DNA of 64,000 bases from Streptomyces sp. HM190 (GCF_009857135.1 NZ_CP047318.1:3162001-3226000), one strand, 5' to 3'; counted from the first letter of the stretch, positions 33,943 to 43,064 are shown. The notes: generated from the sequence alone by a model not told the origin. Numbers and translations: made by a program.

Positions 33943-33949
33943 CTACGGG
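33880..33949. repeat. Ten tandem copies of the 7-bp unit CTACGGG
   Basis: Ten perfect, uninterrupted copies occupy 33880-33949. The last copy (33943-33949) includes the stop codon (TAG on the minus strand) and last Pro codon of the universal stress protein gene, so the repeat forms that gene's 3' untranslated region. A 7-base unit cycles all three frames if read through. Confidence 0.95.
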
Positions 33950-34473
33950 ATGACGATGACGGGCCGCTGCGCCCGCTTCGCGAGGCGTCCGGCGACGGAG
34001 CCGAAGATCCGCCCGACGATCCCGTGCGTGGACCCGACGACGATCGCGTCCGCCTCGTACTCCCGCCCGACCTCTTCGAGTTCGTGGCAGATGTCACCGC
34101 CGCGCTCGACGAGGATCCACGGCACCTCGGCGAGGTAGTCGGCGCATGCCAGCTCCAGTCCGAGCACCTCGGTGCGGTGATCCGGCACGTCGACGAAGAC
34201 CGGCGGCTCGCAGCCGGCCCACACGGTCGTGGGCAGCCGGTTGGCGACATGGACGATGATCAGGCCCGAGCCGGAGCGGCTGGCCATGCCGATGGCGTAG
34301 GCGAGGGCGCGCTCACTGGACGTCGAACCGTCGAAGCCGACGACGACGCCGTGCTTGAAGGCGGGGTCGCAGCTGGGGCGTGCCTCTTCCGCCGCGAGGG
34401 GGTCGGCCGCCGTGTGATCGGCGACGGGACGTCGCTTGCGGTCCGCGGAGTCGAAGAAATCGTGACCGGCCAT
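33943..34473 (-). CDS. Universal stress protein (UspA family)
   Basis: A 176-residue single-domain Usp. After a polar N-terminal extension of about 38 residues, VVVGFDGSTSSERALAYAIG opens the fold. The ATP-binding-type motif IVVGSTHGIVGRIFGSVAGR (G-2x-G-9x-G-S/T) and the final RPVIVIP close it. ATP binding is likely. The ATG at 34473 is chosen; the upstream frame lacks Usp homology. Expression under stress is inferred from the family only. The stop lies in the heptamer array. Confidence 0.88.
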   Translation of the reverse strand: MAGHDFFDSADRKRRPVADHTAADPLAAEEARPSCDPAFKHGVVVGFDGSTSSERALAYAIGMASRSGSGLIIVHVANRLPTTVWAGCEPPVFVDVPDHRTEVLGLELACADYLAEVPWILVERGGDICHELEEVGREYEADAIVVGSTHGIVGRIFGSVAGRLAKRAQRPVIVIP

Positions 34474-34850
34474 GAGTGTCTCGGCGTTCGGATCCTCGTG
34501 GGTGGGACGACGTGGATGGGACGTCAGTGTGCGGCGGAGCTGTGTCCGGGAATCATCTTCCCAACCCCATACCCCCAAGGGTACGGCCGCACGCCTCCTC
34601 CGCGCACCGGCTCCGCGGGGTTCCAGGGAGCATGCACGACCCCCCGCCCGTAACGCAATGGTTGCTGCCACGTACAGCCGGTTCCCACCGCCCGGCCCGG
34701 ACACCGCCCGGCCCGGACACCGCCCGGCCGGGGTGCGCACCGGGCGGCCCCCGAGGTCCACCCGACGGGGCGACGGCAGTGACCGACGGGTCGAACACGC
34801 GTTGAACCCCGGTAAGCCAGACCCGAGGGAGCCCAGAAGCGAGCCAGCCC
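34474..34850. other. Divergent intergenic interval with a 16-bp tandem repeat
   Basis: No gene was found between the stress protein and the membrane protein. About 2.7 copies of the 16-base unit ACCGCCCGGCCCGGAC lie at 34687-34730. The rest is GC-rich sequence with no recognisable promoter. Confidence 0.55.
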
Positions 34851-35393
34851 GTGTCCGCACCCCGCCCCGCCCGACAGTCGCCCCACCCCGCCCCCGACGC
34901 CCCGCGCACCGTCCCCGACACCCCCCGCCCCGCCGCGGCGGACGGCCCCCCTCCGGCCGACGGTCCTCCCCCCGCCGCCGCGCCCGGTCCGGCCCCCGCC
35001 CACCCCGACACCGCGACGGACGTGGTCCGCTGGGCGGTGTTCAGCTGCGTGCTCGTACCCGTCGTCCTCGTCTGGTACGGCACCTCGCTGGCCGGCGCGA
35101 CGGGCGCGGCCCTGGGCCTGGCCGCGGTGACCGGGGTGTGCCGCGTCCTGCTGCGCCAGTCCGAACGCGGAGCGGCCCACATGGCACACGCGCCCCACGC
35201 GACCCACGTGACCGGGGCGACCCACCCGACCCATACGGTTCGCCCGGTCCCCCCGAGCCGTTCACCGCACACGGACCGAACCGAACGCGCCGTGACCGAA
35301 GAGCGCTCCTCCCAGCGTGGCCGGCACGGCCGCGCCGCCTCGCGGGCGCACAGGGGCGGGCGGAACCCCGGTTCGAGTACGCCGGTCGACTGA
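34851..35393 (+). CDS. Proline-rich membrane-anchored protein of unknown function
   Basis: A 180-residue protein with a GTG start. Residues 1-50 are a Pro/Ala-rich tail (PPPADGPPPAAAPGPAPAHP). Two hydrophobic segments follow at about 59-80 (VVRWAVFSCVLVPVVLVWYG) and 82-97, then a basic and His/Thr-rich tail (HAPHATHVTGATHPTHT). It resembles the small hypothetical membrane proteins seen upstream of adpA in other streptomycetes. The codon bias is right for a real gene despite low complexity. No function can be assigned. Confidence 0.6.
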   Translation: MSAPRPARQSPHPAPDAPRTVPDTPRPAAADGPPPADGPPPAAAPGPAPAHPDTATDVVRWAVFSCVLVPVVLVWYGTSLAGATGAALGLAAVTGVCRVLLRQSERGAAHMAHAPHATHVTGATHPTHTVRPVPPSRSPHTDRTERAVTEERSSQRGRHGRAASRAHRGGRNPGSSTPVD

Positions 35394-35771
35394 CCGGTTT
35401 CCGTACCCACGCCCGTATCTTTTCAGCCAACTTCGGCTCACCGGGTATCCCTGGGTCGAACACCCCCCCACCCCCCGTTCGACCTGCGCTGAAAGGGGTC
35501 CTGGGGCCGCGCGCACCCTACGTGGACCAGCCACCGGGACGAGGCGCACTTCCCTGCACGGCCCACGAGTGCAACGCTTCGTGATCGAATGCTTTACGCC
35601 AAGTTGCCATGTCGACAATGTGCCGGATGGCGAACTGGTCACGCCGGCACCACGGGACACAGTAGATTCGATCATGACTGTCTTACGGCGGGGGACTCGT
35701 GCAGGACCGAGGGGAAACGTGCAGGAGCGACACAACCGAGGAGCCGCGACCACCGAGGGGGGCTTAGCAGG
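35394..35771 (+). promoter_or_regulatory. adpA upstream region
   Basis: A 378-base gene-free interval that should hold the adpA promoter. A plausible -10 (TAGATT in CACAGTAGATTCG) is near 35662. The minus strand at 35592-35601 reads TGGCGTAAAG, one base off the AdpA consensus TGGCSNGWWY, a possible autoregulatory site. Both are weak single-site matches. Confidence 0.35.
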
Positions 35772-36998
35772 ATGAGCCACGACTCCACCGCCGCGCCGGA
35801 TGCCGCGGCCCGGAAGCTTTCCGGGCGTCGCCGCAAGGAGATCGTCGCGGTGCTGCTGTTCAGCGGCGGCCCCATCTTCGAGAGTTCCATACCGCTGTCG
35901 GTGTTCGGGATCGACCGCCAGGACGCCGGCGTACCGCGCTACCGCCTTCTGGTGTGCGCGGGCGAGGAAGGCCCCCTGCGGACCACGGGGGGCCTGGAAC
36001 TCACCGCACCGAACGGCCTGGAGGCGATCTCGCGGGCGGGCACGGTGGTCGTGCCCGCATGGCGTTCGATCACCTCACCGCCGCCGGAGGAAGCGCTCGA
36101 CGCCCTGCGTCGCGCGCACGAAGAGGGCGCCCGCATCGTGGGGCTGTGCACCGGAGCGTTCGTGCTGGCCGCGGCCGGACTGCTGGACGGCAGGCCGGCC
36201 ACCACGCACTGGATGTACGCGCCGACGCTGGCCAAGCGCTATCCGTCCGTCCACGTCGATCCGCGCGAGCTGTTCGTGGACGACGGGGACGTACTGACAT
36301 CGGCCGGCACCGCGGCCGGAATCGATCTCTGTCTGCACATCGTGCGGACGGACCACGGCAACGAGGCGGCCGGCGCGCTCGCCCGCCGGCTGGTGGTCCC
36401 GCCGCGCCGGTCGGGCGGCCAGGAGCGCTACCTCGACCGGTCTTTACCGGAGGAGATCGGCGCCGACCCGCTCGCCGAGGTCGTCGCCTGGGCGCTGGAG
36501 CACCTCCACGAGCAGTTCGACGTGGAGACGCTCGCCGCGCGCGCGTACATGAGCCGGCGGACGTTCGACCGCCGGTTCCGGTCGCTGACGGGCAGCGCCC
36601 CGCTGCAGTGGCTGATCACCCAGCGGGTGCTGCAGGCGCAGCGGCTGCTGGAGACGTCCGACTACTCGGTGGACGAGGTCGCGGGCCGCTGCGGCTTCCG
36701 TTCGCCGGTGGCGCTGCGCGGGCACTTCCGCCGCCAGCTCGGCTCGTCCCCCGCGGCGTACCGGGCGGCCTACCGCGCCCGTCGCCCGCAGGGCGACAAG
36801 CCCGCCGAGCACGACAGCCAGGCCGGCCACCCCGGTCCGTCCCCGGTGTCGCCGGAGCACGCCCACGGGGTGCCGCCCCAGGCCCGGCGTACGGCCACGG
36901 CAAGCGCCCTGGCGCCGTCGGCGTCCCTGTCGGCGGACGGCGCCAAGCCGGAGCTGTACGCCACCGGCAGGCTGCCGGGGCAGCGCAGCGCGCACTAG
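35772..36998 (+). CDS. adpA: AdpA (BldH), master regulator of development and secondary metabolism
   Basis: A 408-residue AraC/XylS-family activator. The N-terminal DJ-1/PfpI-like dimerisation domain (residues about 25-190) includes AVLLFSGGPIFESSIPLSVF and ARIVGLCTGAFVLAAAGLLD. The C-terminal HTH (about 235-335) includes VETLAARAYMSRRTFDRRFR and DEVAGRCGFRSPVALRGHFR. A TTA leucine codon (codon 225, 36444-36446) lies in the linker between the domains, the conserved position that makes adpA translation depend on the bldA tRNA. The tail is Pro/Ala rich. The oligoribonuclease gene follows 92 bases downstream, as in other streptomycetes. Confidence 0.96.
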   Translation: MSHDSTAAPDAAARKLSGRRRKEIVAVLLFSGGPIFESSIPLSVFGIDRQDAGVPRYRLLVCAGEEGPLRTTGGLELTAPNGLEAISRAGTVVVPAWRSITSPPPEEALDALRRAHEEGARIVGLCTGAFVLAAAGLLDGRPATTHWMYAPTLAKRYPSVHVDPRELFVDDGDVLTSAGTAAGIDLCLHIVRTDHGNEAAGALARRLVVPPRRSGGQERYLDRSLPEEIGADPLAEVVAWALEHLHEQFDVETLAARAYMSRRTFDRRFRSLTGSAPLQWLITQRVLQAQRLLETSDYSVDEVAGRCGFRSPVALRGHFRRQLGSSPAAYRAAYRARRPQGDKPAEHDSQAGHPGPSPVSPEHAHGVPPQARRTATASALAPSASLSADGAKPELYATGRLPGQRSAH

Positions 36999-37090
36999 CG
37001 CGCGACGGCGCATGACGGCCCGGTCCCGCACTGGATCACCCCGGTGCAGGACCGGGCCGGACGGCTGTCACGGGCCGTAAGGTGAGACAC

Positions 37091-37693
37091 ATGAACGATC
37101 GCATGGTGTGGATCGACTGCGAGATGACCGGCCTCTCGCTGTCCGACGACGCGCTCATCGAGGTGGCCGCCCTCGTCACCGACTCCGAGCTGAACGTGCT
37201 CGGTGACGGTGTCGACATCGTCATCCGCCCGCCGGACTCGGCGCTGGAGACCATGCCGGAGGTGGTGCGCCAGATGCACACCGCGTCCGGTCTGCTCGAC
37301 GCGCTGCCCGGCGGCACGACCCTGGCGGACGCCGAGGAGCAGGTCCTCGCGTACGTCCGCGAACATGTGAAGGAGCCGGGCAAGGCGCCGCTGTGCGGCA
37401 ACTCGGTGGGCACCGACCGCGGCTTCCTGCTGCGGGACATGCCGACGCTGGAGGACTACCTCCACTACCGGATCGTCGACGTCTCCTCGGTCAAGGAGCT
37501 GGCCCGCCGCTGGTACCCGAGGGCGTACTTCAACAGCCCGGAGAAGAACGGCAACCACCGCGCGCTGGCGGACATCCGCGAATCCATCGCCGAGCTCCGC
37601 TACTACCGCGAGGCGATCTTCGTCCCGCAGCCGGGCCCCGACTCCGACACCGCACGCACCATCGCCGCGAAGCACGTCCTGCCCGCCGGCTAG
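37091..37693 (+). CDS. orn: Oligoribonuclease
   Basis: A 200-residue DEDDh 3'-5' exoribonuclease that clears 2-5 nt RNAs and pGpG. Exonuclease motif I is [13 protein letters not shown], motif II is [18 protein letters not shown], and motif III is [19 protein letters not shown]. The ATG at 37091 is preferred over a GTG nine bases upstream. In Streptomyces it is ornA, downstream of adpA and required for normal aerial growth. Complete. Confidence 0.95.
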   Translation: MNDRMVWIDCEMTGLSLSDDALIEVAALVTDSELNVLGDGVDIVIRPPDSALETMPEVVRQMHTASGLLDALPGGTTLADAEEQVLAYVREHVKEPGKAPLCGNSVGTDRGFLLRDMPTLEDYLHYRIVDVSSVKELARRWYPRAYFNSPEKNGNHRALADIRESIAELRYYREAIFVPQPGPDSDTARTIAAKHVLPAG

Positions 37694-37820
37694 ACCGGCT
37701 CCGGGGGCCTCGCCGGGCCCCTGAAGCCCCGCGGGGAAACGTGTGCGCGGGCACCCCTGAAGACCCTGTACACTTTTTCTCGGCCGGTCGGGGAAACCTT
37801 CGGATGAACCGCCGGTCATG

Positions 37821-37893
37821 GTGGGTGTAGCTCAGCTGGTAGAGCACCTGGTTGTGGTCCAGGATGTCGCGGGTTCGAGTCCCGTCACTCACC
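37821..37893 (+). tRNA. tRNA-His (anticodon GTG)
   Basis: Full cloverleaf: acceptor GTGGGTG pairs with CACTCAC (37886-37892, one G-U), D-arm GCTCAGCTGGTAGAGC, anticodon stem CCTGG/CCAGG with loop TTGTGGT (anticodon GTG at 37854-37856), and T-arm GCGGGTTCGAGTCCCGT. Base 37820 is G and 73 is C, giving the genomically encoded G(-1):C73 pair that histidyl-tRNA synthetase needs. CCA is not fully encoded. TACACT at 37769-37774 is a possible -10 box. Confidence 0.97.
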
Positions 37894-37900
37894 CTGATAC

Positions 37901-37936
37901 ATCGGCCCCGGCCCGCGGAAGCGGACCGGGGCCGAT
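37901..37936 (+). terminator. Terminator after tRNA-His
   Basis: Stem ATCGGCCCCGG (37901-37911) pairs exactly with 37926-37936. An inner CCGC/GCGG extension closes on a GGAA tetraloop. It starts 8 bases after the tRNA. Confidence 0.82.
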
Positions 37937-37979
37937 CGTCGTTCCACCCCGTCGAACCCACCCTCCGTGCGGGCTGGTT

Positions 37980-38113
37980 GATCCGGGCGCCGAGACGAAC
38001 GCATGGATCACCGAGCGGGCCACCAGCGCCACCGGGTGGATCCTCGCCATCGCCGGGTTCCCCGTGCCCGCGACGCGGCGGCCCGGCTGTGGGTCCCCGA
38101 GGCGTTCGGCTGA
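37980..38113 (+). pseudogene. Possible frameshifted coding remnant beside tRNA-His
   Basis: The frame around 37990-38070 reads ETNAWITERATSATGWILAI with strong GC3 bias. It then seems to continue in another frame as RDAAARLWVPEAFG before a stop at 38111-38113. This could be the tail of a degraded gene between the tRNA and cebR. No family is recognised and no start is visible. Confidence 0.2.
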
Positions 38114-38138
38114 CCACCCGCGCGGGCGCGCGGCCGGC

Positions 38139-39197
38139 TCAGGACGACGCCCGCGCCACCAGCTCCGTGGGCAGGACCACCTGACGGCGTTCCAGACCCC
38201 GGGAGATCGCCGGACGGCGGTCGGCGATCTCGTCGAGGAGCAGGTCGATCATGGCGCGGCCCATCTCCTCGATCGGCTGGCGGACGCTGGTGAGGGGCGG
38301 GTCCATGTGACGGGCGATGGCGGAGTCGTCGTAGCCCACCATGGCGACGTCGTCGGGCAGGCGGCGCCCCGCCTCCCGGAGGACCTGCCGGGCTCCCGCC
38401 GCCATGACGTCGGACTCCGCGAACACCGCGTCGAGGTCCGGGCAGCGCTCCAGCAGCTCCCGCATCGCCCGGCGGCCGCCCTCCTCCGTGAAGTCACCGG
38501 GGGCGATCAGCCGCTCGTCCACCTCGCGCCCCGCGTCCTCCAGTGCGTCGCGGTAGCCCTCGATACGGCGCTGGGCGCCGTACACGTCGAGGCGGCCGGT
38601 GATCGTGGCTATCCGGGACCGGCCGCGTGCGATCAGGTGCTCCACGGCCGAGCGGCCGCCGCCGTAGTTGTCGGAGTCGACCGAGGGCAGCGTCTCGTGC
38701 TCGGAGCGCGGACCGCTGATCACCGCGGGGATCTCCAGCTGCGACAGCAGGTCGGGCAGCGGGTCGTCGGCGTGCACGGAGACCAGCAGCACCCCGTCGA
38801 CCCGGTGGGCCGCCAGGTACTGGGCCAGCCTCCGGCGCTCCCGGTCGCTGCCCGCGAAGATCAGCAGGAGCTGCATCTCCGTGTCGGAGAGCTGGGCGCC
38901 GACGCCCTTGAGGATGTCGGAGAAGTAGGGCTCGGAGAAGAAGCGGGTCTCCGGCTCGGGCACGACCATCGCGATCGCGTCGGTGCGGTTCGCGGCGAGG
39001 GCGCGGGCCGCCGTGTTCGGGACGTAGCCCAGCTCCGCGACGGCCGCCTCGACCGCCGCCCGGGTCGCCTCGCTGACCCGCGGCGAGCCGTTGATCACAC
39101 GGGACACCGTGCCGCGGCCGACACCGGCCCGCGCGGCGACCTCCTCCAGGGTCGGCCGCCGGCCGCTCCGGCCCCGTGCTCCGTGGCCTGCCACCAT
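38139..39197 (-). CDS. cebR: CebR, LacI-family repressor of cellobiose utilisation
   Basis: A 352-residue LacI-type repressor. The N-terminal HTH reads RPTLEEVAARAGVGRGTVSR and VINGSPRVSEATRAAVEAAV with the hinge YVPNTAARALAANRT. The periplasmic-binding-protein-like effector core follows (VVPEPETRFFSEPYFSDILK; GYDDSAIARHMDPPLTSVRQ). GGGAGG lies just before the ATG at 39197, which is preferred to an upstream ATG. It is divergent from cebEFG-bglC, and two operators of CebR type (39504 and 43052) are present, so cellobiose or cellotriose is the expected inducer. Confidence 0.93.
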   Translation of the reverse strand: MVAGHGARGRSGRRPTLEEVAARAGVGRGTVSRVINGSPRVSEATRAAVEAAVAELGYVPNTAARALAANRTDAIAMVVPEPETRFFSEPYFSDILKGVGAQLSDTEMQLLLIFAGSDRERRRLAQYLAAHRVDGVLLVSVHADDPLPDLLSQLEIPAVISGPRSEHETLPSVDSDNYGGGRSAVEHLIARGRSRIATITGRLDVYGAQRRIEGYRDALEDAGREVDERLIAPGDFTEEGGRRAMRELLERCPDLDAVFAESDVMAAGARQVLREAGRRLPDDVAMVGYDDSAIARHMDPPLTSVRQPIEEMGRAMIDLLLDEIADRRPAISRGLERRQVVLPTELVARASS

Positions 39198-39634
39198 GGT
39201 CGCCTCCCGTTCACACCGCACTGGCGTGGAATCTAACAGCCCCGCTCCCCCGACGACGTCCGGCGACCCCTGTTCCGGACCCCGGGGCCCGGTCCCCGGA
39301 CCGGCGCGGCCCCGGCCGCCGACCTGTTCGTCTCCCCGGTACCGCCGACCTGTGAAGACCCCCGGCCGTGCCGGAGGACGACACGGGGCTTGCCCGGCCC
39401 TCGGTCCCGCGGTTAGTTAACAGCCCGATAACCGAAGACATCTCTCCGCGCCGACTCCCTTGACACCCCCGCACGAACCGACGACTCTTCAACACATCAC
39501 TTGTGGGAGCGCTCCCACAGTACCTGGCACTTACACATCCCGCACGTTCCCCGCCCGAGCCGCAGCAGTGAAAAGACGGGCCCAACAACGCAGTTGGCCG
39601 GGGGGTCGGCACGTCAGGGCATCAGGAGGACGCA
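39198..39634. other. cebR-cebE divergent control region
   Basis: A 437-base gene-free interval. The left half shows no clear signal apart from a 6-base inverted repeat CGGTTA/TAACCG at 39410-39434. The right half holds the CebR operator at 39504-39517. Divergent promoters are expected, but no confident boxes were seen. Confidence 0.6.
39504..39517. promoter_or_regulatory. CebR operator upstream of cebE
   Basis: TGGGAGCGCTCCCA is a perfect 14-base palindrome identical to the known CebR box. It lies 118 bases upstream of the cebE start. Confidence 0.92.
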
Positions 39635-40999
39635 ATGCGAGCACGTACCCTCCCCCACTCTCGGCTGCGGTCGGGCGGGGGCACCCGAATCGCCCGCACC
39701 ACGCGCAAGACGGTGGTCATCGCGGCCGTCGCCGCACTGGGCGCCGGGCTGCTCGCCGGCTGCGCCGACGACGGCAAGGACGAGGACGACTCGTCGTCGG
39801 GCAGTGGTGGCGGCGGCAAGACCAAGATCACCCTGGGGCTGTTCGGCACCGCGGGCTTCGAGGAGTCCGGCCTGTACAAGGAGTACGAGAAGCTCCACCC
39901 GGACATCGACATCCAGCAGACCGTGGTGGAGCGGAACGAGAACTACTACCCCGCTCTCCTCAACCACCTGACCACCGGCAGCGGTCTGCAGGACATCCAG
40001 ATGGTCGAGGTCGGCAACATCGCCGAAATCGTCGGCACCCAGTCGGACAAGCTGCTCGACCTGTCCAAGTACGGCAAGAAGGACGACTACCTGCCCTGGA
40101 AGTGGCAGCAGGCCACCACCTCCGGCGGCCAGACCGTCGCGCTCGGCACCGACGTCGGCCCGATGGCCATCTGCTACCGCAAGGACCTCTTCGAGAAGGC
40201 CGGGCTGCCCACCGACCGCGCCGAGGTCGGCAAGCTGTGGGCCGGCAGCTGGGACAAGTTCGTCGAGACCGGCAACAAGTACAAGGCGAAGGCGCCCAAG
40301 GGCACCACGTTCCTGGACTCCCCCGGTGGTCTGCTGCAGGCGATCCTCAGCAGTGAGAAGGACCGGTTCTACGACTCCTCCGGCGAGGTCATCTACAAGA
40401 CGAACCCGGCCGTCAAGGACGCCTTCGACCTCACGGCGAAGGCCGCCGAGGACGGGCTGGTCGGCAACCAGACGCAGTTCCAGCCCGCCTGGGACACGAC
40501 GATCGCCAACAGCAAGTTCGCCGCGATGTCCTGCCCGCCGTGGATGCTCGGCTACATCAAGGGCAAGTCGAAGCCCGACGCGGCCGGCAAGTGGGACATC
40601 GCCCAGGCCCCGAAGTCCGGCAACTGGGGCGGCTCGTTCCTCTCCGTGCCGAAGAACGGCAAGAACGCCGAGGAGGCCGCGAAGCTCGCCGCCTGGTTGA
40701 CCGCTCCCGAGCAGCAGGCGAAGCTCTTCGCCGTACAGGGCAGCTTCCCCAGCACCCCGGCCGCCTACGACTCGGCCGCGGTGAAGGACGCGAAGAACGA
40801 CATGACCGGTGACGCGCCGATCGGCACGATCTTCGCCGAGGCCGCCAAGAACATCCCCGTCCAGACGATCGGCCCGAAGGACCAGATCATCCAGCAGGGC
40901 CTGACCGACAACGGCGTGATCCTCGTGACCCAGGGCAAGTCCGCCGCGGACGCGTGGAAGAACGCCGTCAAGACCATCGACAACGCACTGGACAAGTGA
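39635..40999 (+). CDS. cebE: Cellobiose/cellotriose-binding lipoprotein
   Basis: A 454-residue extracellular solute-binding protein (family 1). A basic start and hydrophobic segment (VVIAAVAALGAGLLAGC) end in a lipobox with Cys43, so it is membrane-anchored outside the cell. The mature chain opens ITLGLFGTAGFEESGLYKEY and contains WMLGYIKGKSKPDAAGKWDI and GNWGGSFLSVPKNGKNAEEA, typical of CebE. It heads the cebEFG-bglC unit behind the CebR operator. Confidence 0.93.
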   Translation: MRARTLPHSRLRSGGGTRIARTTRKTVVIAAVAALGAGLLAGCADDGKDEDDSSSGSGGGGKTKITLGLFGTAGFEESGLYKEYEKLHPDIDIQQTVVERNENYYPALLNHLTTGSGLQDIQMVEVGNIAEIVGTQSDKLLDLSKYGKKDDYLPWKWQQATTSGGQTVALGTDVGPMAICYRKDLFEKAGLPTDRAEVGKLWAGSWDKFVETGNKYKAKAPKGTTFLDSPGGLLQAILSSEKDRFYDSSGEVIYKTNPAVKDAFDLTAKAAEDGLVGNQTQFQPAWDTTIANSKFAAMSCPPWMLGYIKGKSKPDAAGKWDIAQAPKSGNWGGSFLSVPKNGKNAEEAAKLAAWLTAPEQQAKLFAVQGSFPSTPAAYDSAAVKDAKNDMTGDAPIGTIFAEAAKNIPVQTIGPKDQIIQQGLTDNGVILVTQGKSAADAWKNAVKTIDNALDK

Positions 41000-41004
41000 C
41001 CGGT

Positions 41005-42009
41005 ATGCCCACACGGCACGACGCCGCCGCGCCCCCCGTCAAGGGGGGCGCGGCCCCGGCCCGCCCGCCCGCGGAGTCCGCGACCGAGGAACGACGCCGG
41101 GCCCGGCTGTCCCGCCGCTGGCAGCGGGACGTGCGCTGGAGCCCGTACGCCTTCGTCTCGCCCTTCTTCCTGCTGTTCGTCGCGTTCGGCCTGTTCCCGC
41201 TGCTCTACACCGGCTGGGCCTCGCTGCACGCGGTGGAACTGACCGCCCCCACCGACATGGACTGGGTGGGACTGCGGAACTTCACCCGCATCTTCGACGA
41301 CGAGTTCTTCTGGAACGCGGCGAAGAACACGCTGATCATCGGGATCATCTCGACCGTCCCGCAGTTGCTGATGGCGCTGGGCATCGCGCACATCCTCAAC
41401 TACAAGCTCCGCGCGTCGACCTTCTACCGGGTCATCATGCTCGCCCCGTACGCCACGTCGATCGCGGCCGCCACCCTGGTCTTCGTGCTGCTCTTCGGCC
41501 GCGACTACGGCATGATCAACTGGTTCCTGGGGCTGTTCGGCATCGACCAGATCGACTGGCAGAACGGCACCTGGTACTCGAAGATCGCCGTGTCGACCAT
41601 CGTCATCTGGCGCTGGACCGGCTACAACGCGCTGATCTACCTGGCCGCGATGCAGGCGATCCCGCAGGACCTGTACGAGTCGGCGGCCCTGGACGGCGCG
41701 AGCCGCTGGCGGCAGTTCCTCCATGTGACGCTGCCCTCGCTGCGCCCGACGATCCTCTTCACCTGCGTCGTCTCGACCATCGGCGCCTCGCAGCTCTTCG
41801 CCGAGCCCCTGCTGTTCGACGCCAACAAGGGCGCGTCCGGCGGGTCCCAGCACCAGTTCCAGACGCTCGGCCTGTACCTGTACGAGCAGGGCTGGGTGAA
41901 CCAGCACCTGGGCCGTGCCTCGGCGATCGCCTGGACGATGTTCCTGATCCTCATCGTGGTCGGAATCATCAACTACGTCATCTCGCGCCGGCTGCGCGCC
42001 AGTAGTTAG
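41005..42009 (+). CDS. cebF: Cellobiose ABC importer permease CebF
   Basis: A 334-residue MalF-type permease with six membrane spans starting SPYAFVSPFFLLFVAFGLFP. The EAA loop (coupling to the ATPase) is ESAALDGASRWRQFLHVTLP. The ATG lies 5 bases after the cebE stop. No ATPase gene is present, so a multi-use ATPase such as MsiK is expected to energise it. Confidence 0.93.
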   Translation: MPTRHDAAAPPVKGGAAPARPPAESATEERRRARLSRRWQRDVRWSPYAFVSPFFLLFVAFGLFPLLYTGWASLHAVELTAPTDMDWVGLRNFTRIFDDEFFWNAAKNTLIIGIISTVPQLLMALGIAHILNYKLRASTFYRVIMLAPYATSIAAATLVFVLLFGRDYGMINWFLGLFGIDQIDWQNGTWYSKIAVSTIVIWRWTGYNALIYLAAMQAIPQDLYESAALDGASRWRQFLHVTLPSLRPTILFTCVVSTIGASQLFAEPLLFDANKGASGGSQHQFQTLGLYLYEQGWVNQHLGRASAIAWTMFLILIVVGIINYVISRRLRASS

Positions 42010-42019
42010 GAGACCGGCC

Positions 42020-42937
42020 GTGACGACGACAATCACCAAACCCCCGGCCGACGCGGCGCCCGAGCCGCCGGACAGCGGCAGGCGCAGGCGCGGCCCGAAG
42101 GCCGCCCGCGCGGGCGGCCAGCACCACGCGGGACCCCTCGCGTACGTCCTCCTCATCGCGTTCACCGTCGTGTCGATCTTCCCGTTGTTCTGGACGGCGG
42201 TCGCCGCCTCCCGTGACAACGCGCGGCTGGCGGAGACCCCGCCGCCGTTCTGGTTCGGCGCGAACCTCTTCGACAAGATCGAAGTGGCCTGGAAGGACGC
42301 CAACCTCGGCGAGGCGTTCCTCAACACCACGATCGTGGCCGGCGTCTCCTCGCTGACCATCGTCTTCCTGTCGACCGTCGCCGGCTTCGCCTTCGCCAAG
42401 CTGAAGTTCAAGGGCCGCGGCGCGCTGATGCTGATCGTGATCGGCACGATGATGGTGCCGCCGCAGCTCCAGGTGATCCCGCTGTACATGATGGTCGCCA
42501 AGCTCGACTGGACCGACCAGCTCCAGGCGGTCATCCTGCCGTCGCTGGTCAGCGCGTTCGGTGTGTTCTTCATGCGGCAGTACCTGCTCCAGGCGCTGCC
42601 CGACGAGATCATCGAGGCGGCCCGCGTCGACGGCGCGAGCAGCTGGCGGGTGGTCTGGCACGTGGTCTTCCCCGCCGCGCGGCCCGCGATGGCCGTGCTG
42701 GGCATGCTGATGTTCGTCCAGACCTGGAACGACTTCCTCTGGCCGTTCCTCGTCCTGACCCAGCTGGGCAACCCGACCGTGCAGGTCGCGGTCGCCGGTC
42801 TCGGCCGGGGCTACACCCCCGACCAGGCCCTGATCATGGCGGGCGCGCTGCTCAGCACGCTGCCGCTGCTCCTGGTCTTCGCGATCTTCGGCAAGCAGAT
42901 CGTCGGGGGCATCATGCAGGGCGCGGTGAAGGGCTGA
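42020..42937 (+). CDS. cebG: Cellobiose ABC importer permease CebG
   Basis: A 305-residue MalG-type permease with a GTG start 10 bases after cebF. About 35 polar residues precede the first span (YVLLIAFTVVSIFPLFWTAV). The EAA loop is EAARVDGASSWRVVWHVVFP. It forms the heteromeric channel with CebF. Confidence 0.93.
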   Translation: MTTTITKPPADAAPEPPDSGRRRRGPKAARAGGQHHAGPLAYVLLIAFTVVSIFPLFWTAVAASRDNARLAETPPPFWFGANLFDKIEVAWKDANLGEAFLNTTIVAGVSSLTIVFLSTVAGFAFAKLKFKGRGALMLIVIGTMMVPPQLQVIPLYMMVAKLDWTDQLQAVILPSLVSAFGVFFMRQYLLQALPDEIIEAARVDGASSWRVVWHVVFPAARPAMAVLGMLMFVQTWNDFLWPFLVLTQLGNPTVQVAVAGLGRGYTPDQALIMAGALLSTLPLLLVFAIFGKQIVGGIMQGAVKG

Positions 42938-43051
42938 CCCCCGCGCCGTCCGCCGCACTCCTGGGGGCCGGGTCACCGCCGCCCCGGCCCCTTCCCCGCT
43001 CGTCAGTTCCTCCTTCCCCCCACCCACATCGTCGGTCTGATCGACCACCAA

Positions 43052-43064
43052 TGGGAGCGCTTCC

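Noticed and set aside
33880-33949. Heptamer array as a CRISPR array
   Set aside because: The units are contiguous with no spacers, and no cas genes are present.
37821-37893. tRNA-His as the att site of a resident integrative element
   Set aside because: No second copy of the tRNA 3' end and no integrase were seen in the window; only a doubtful remnant follows.
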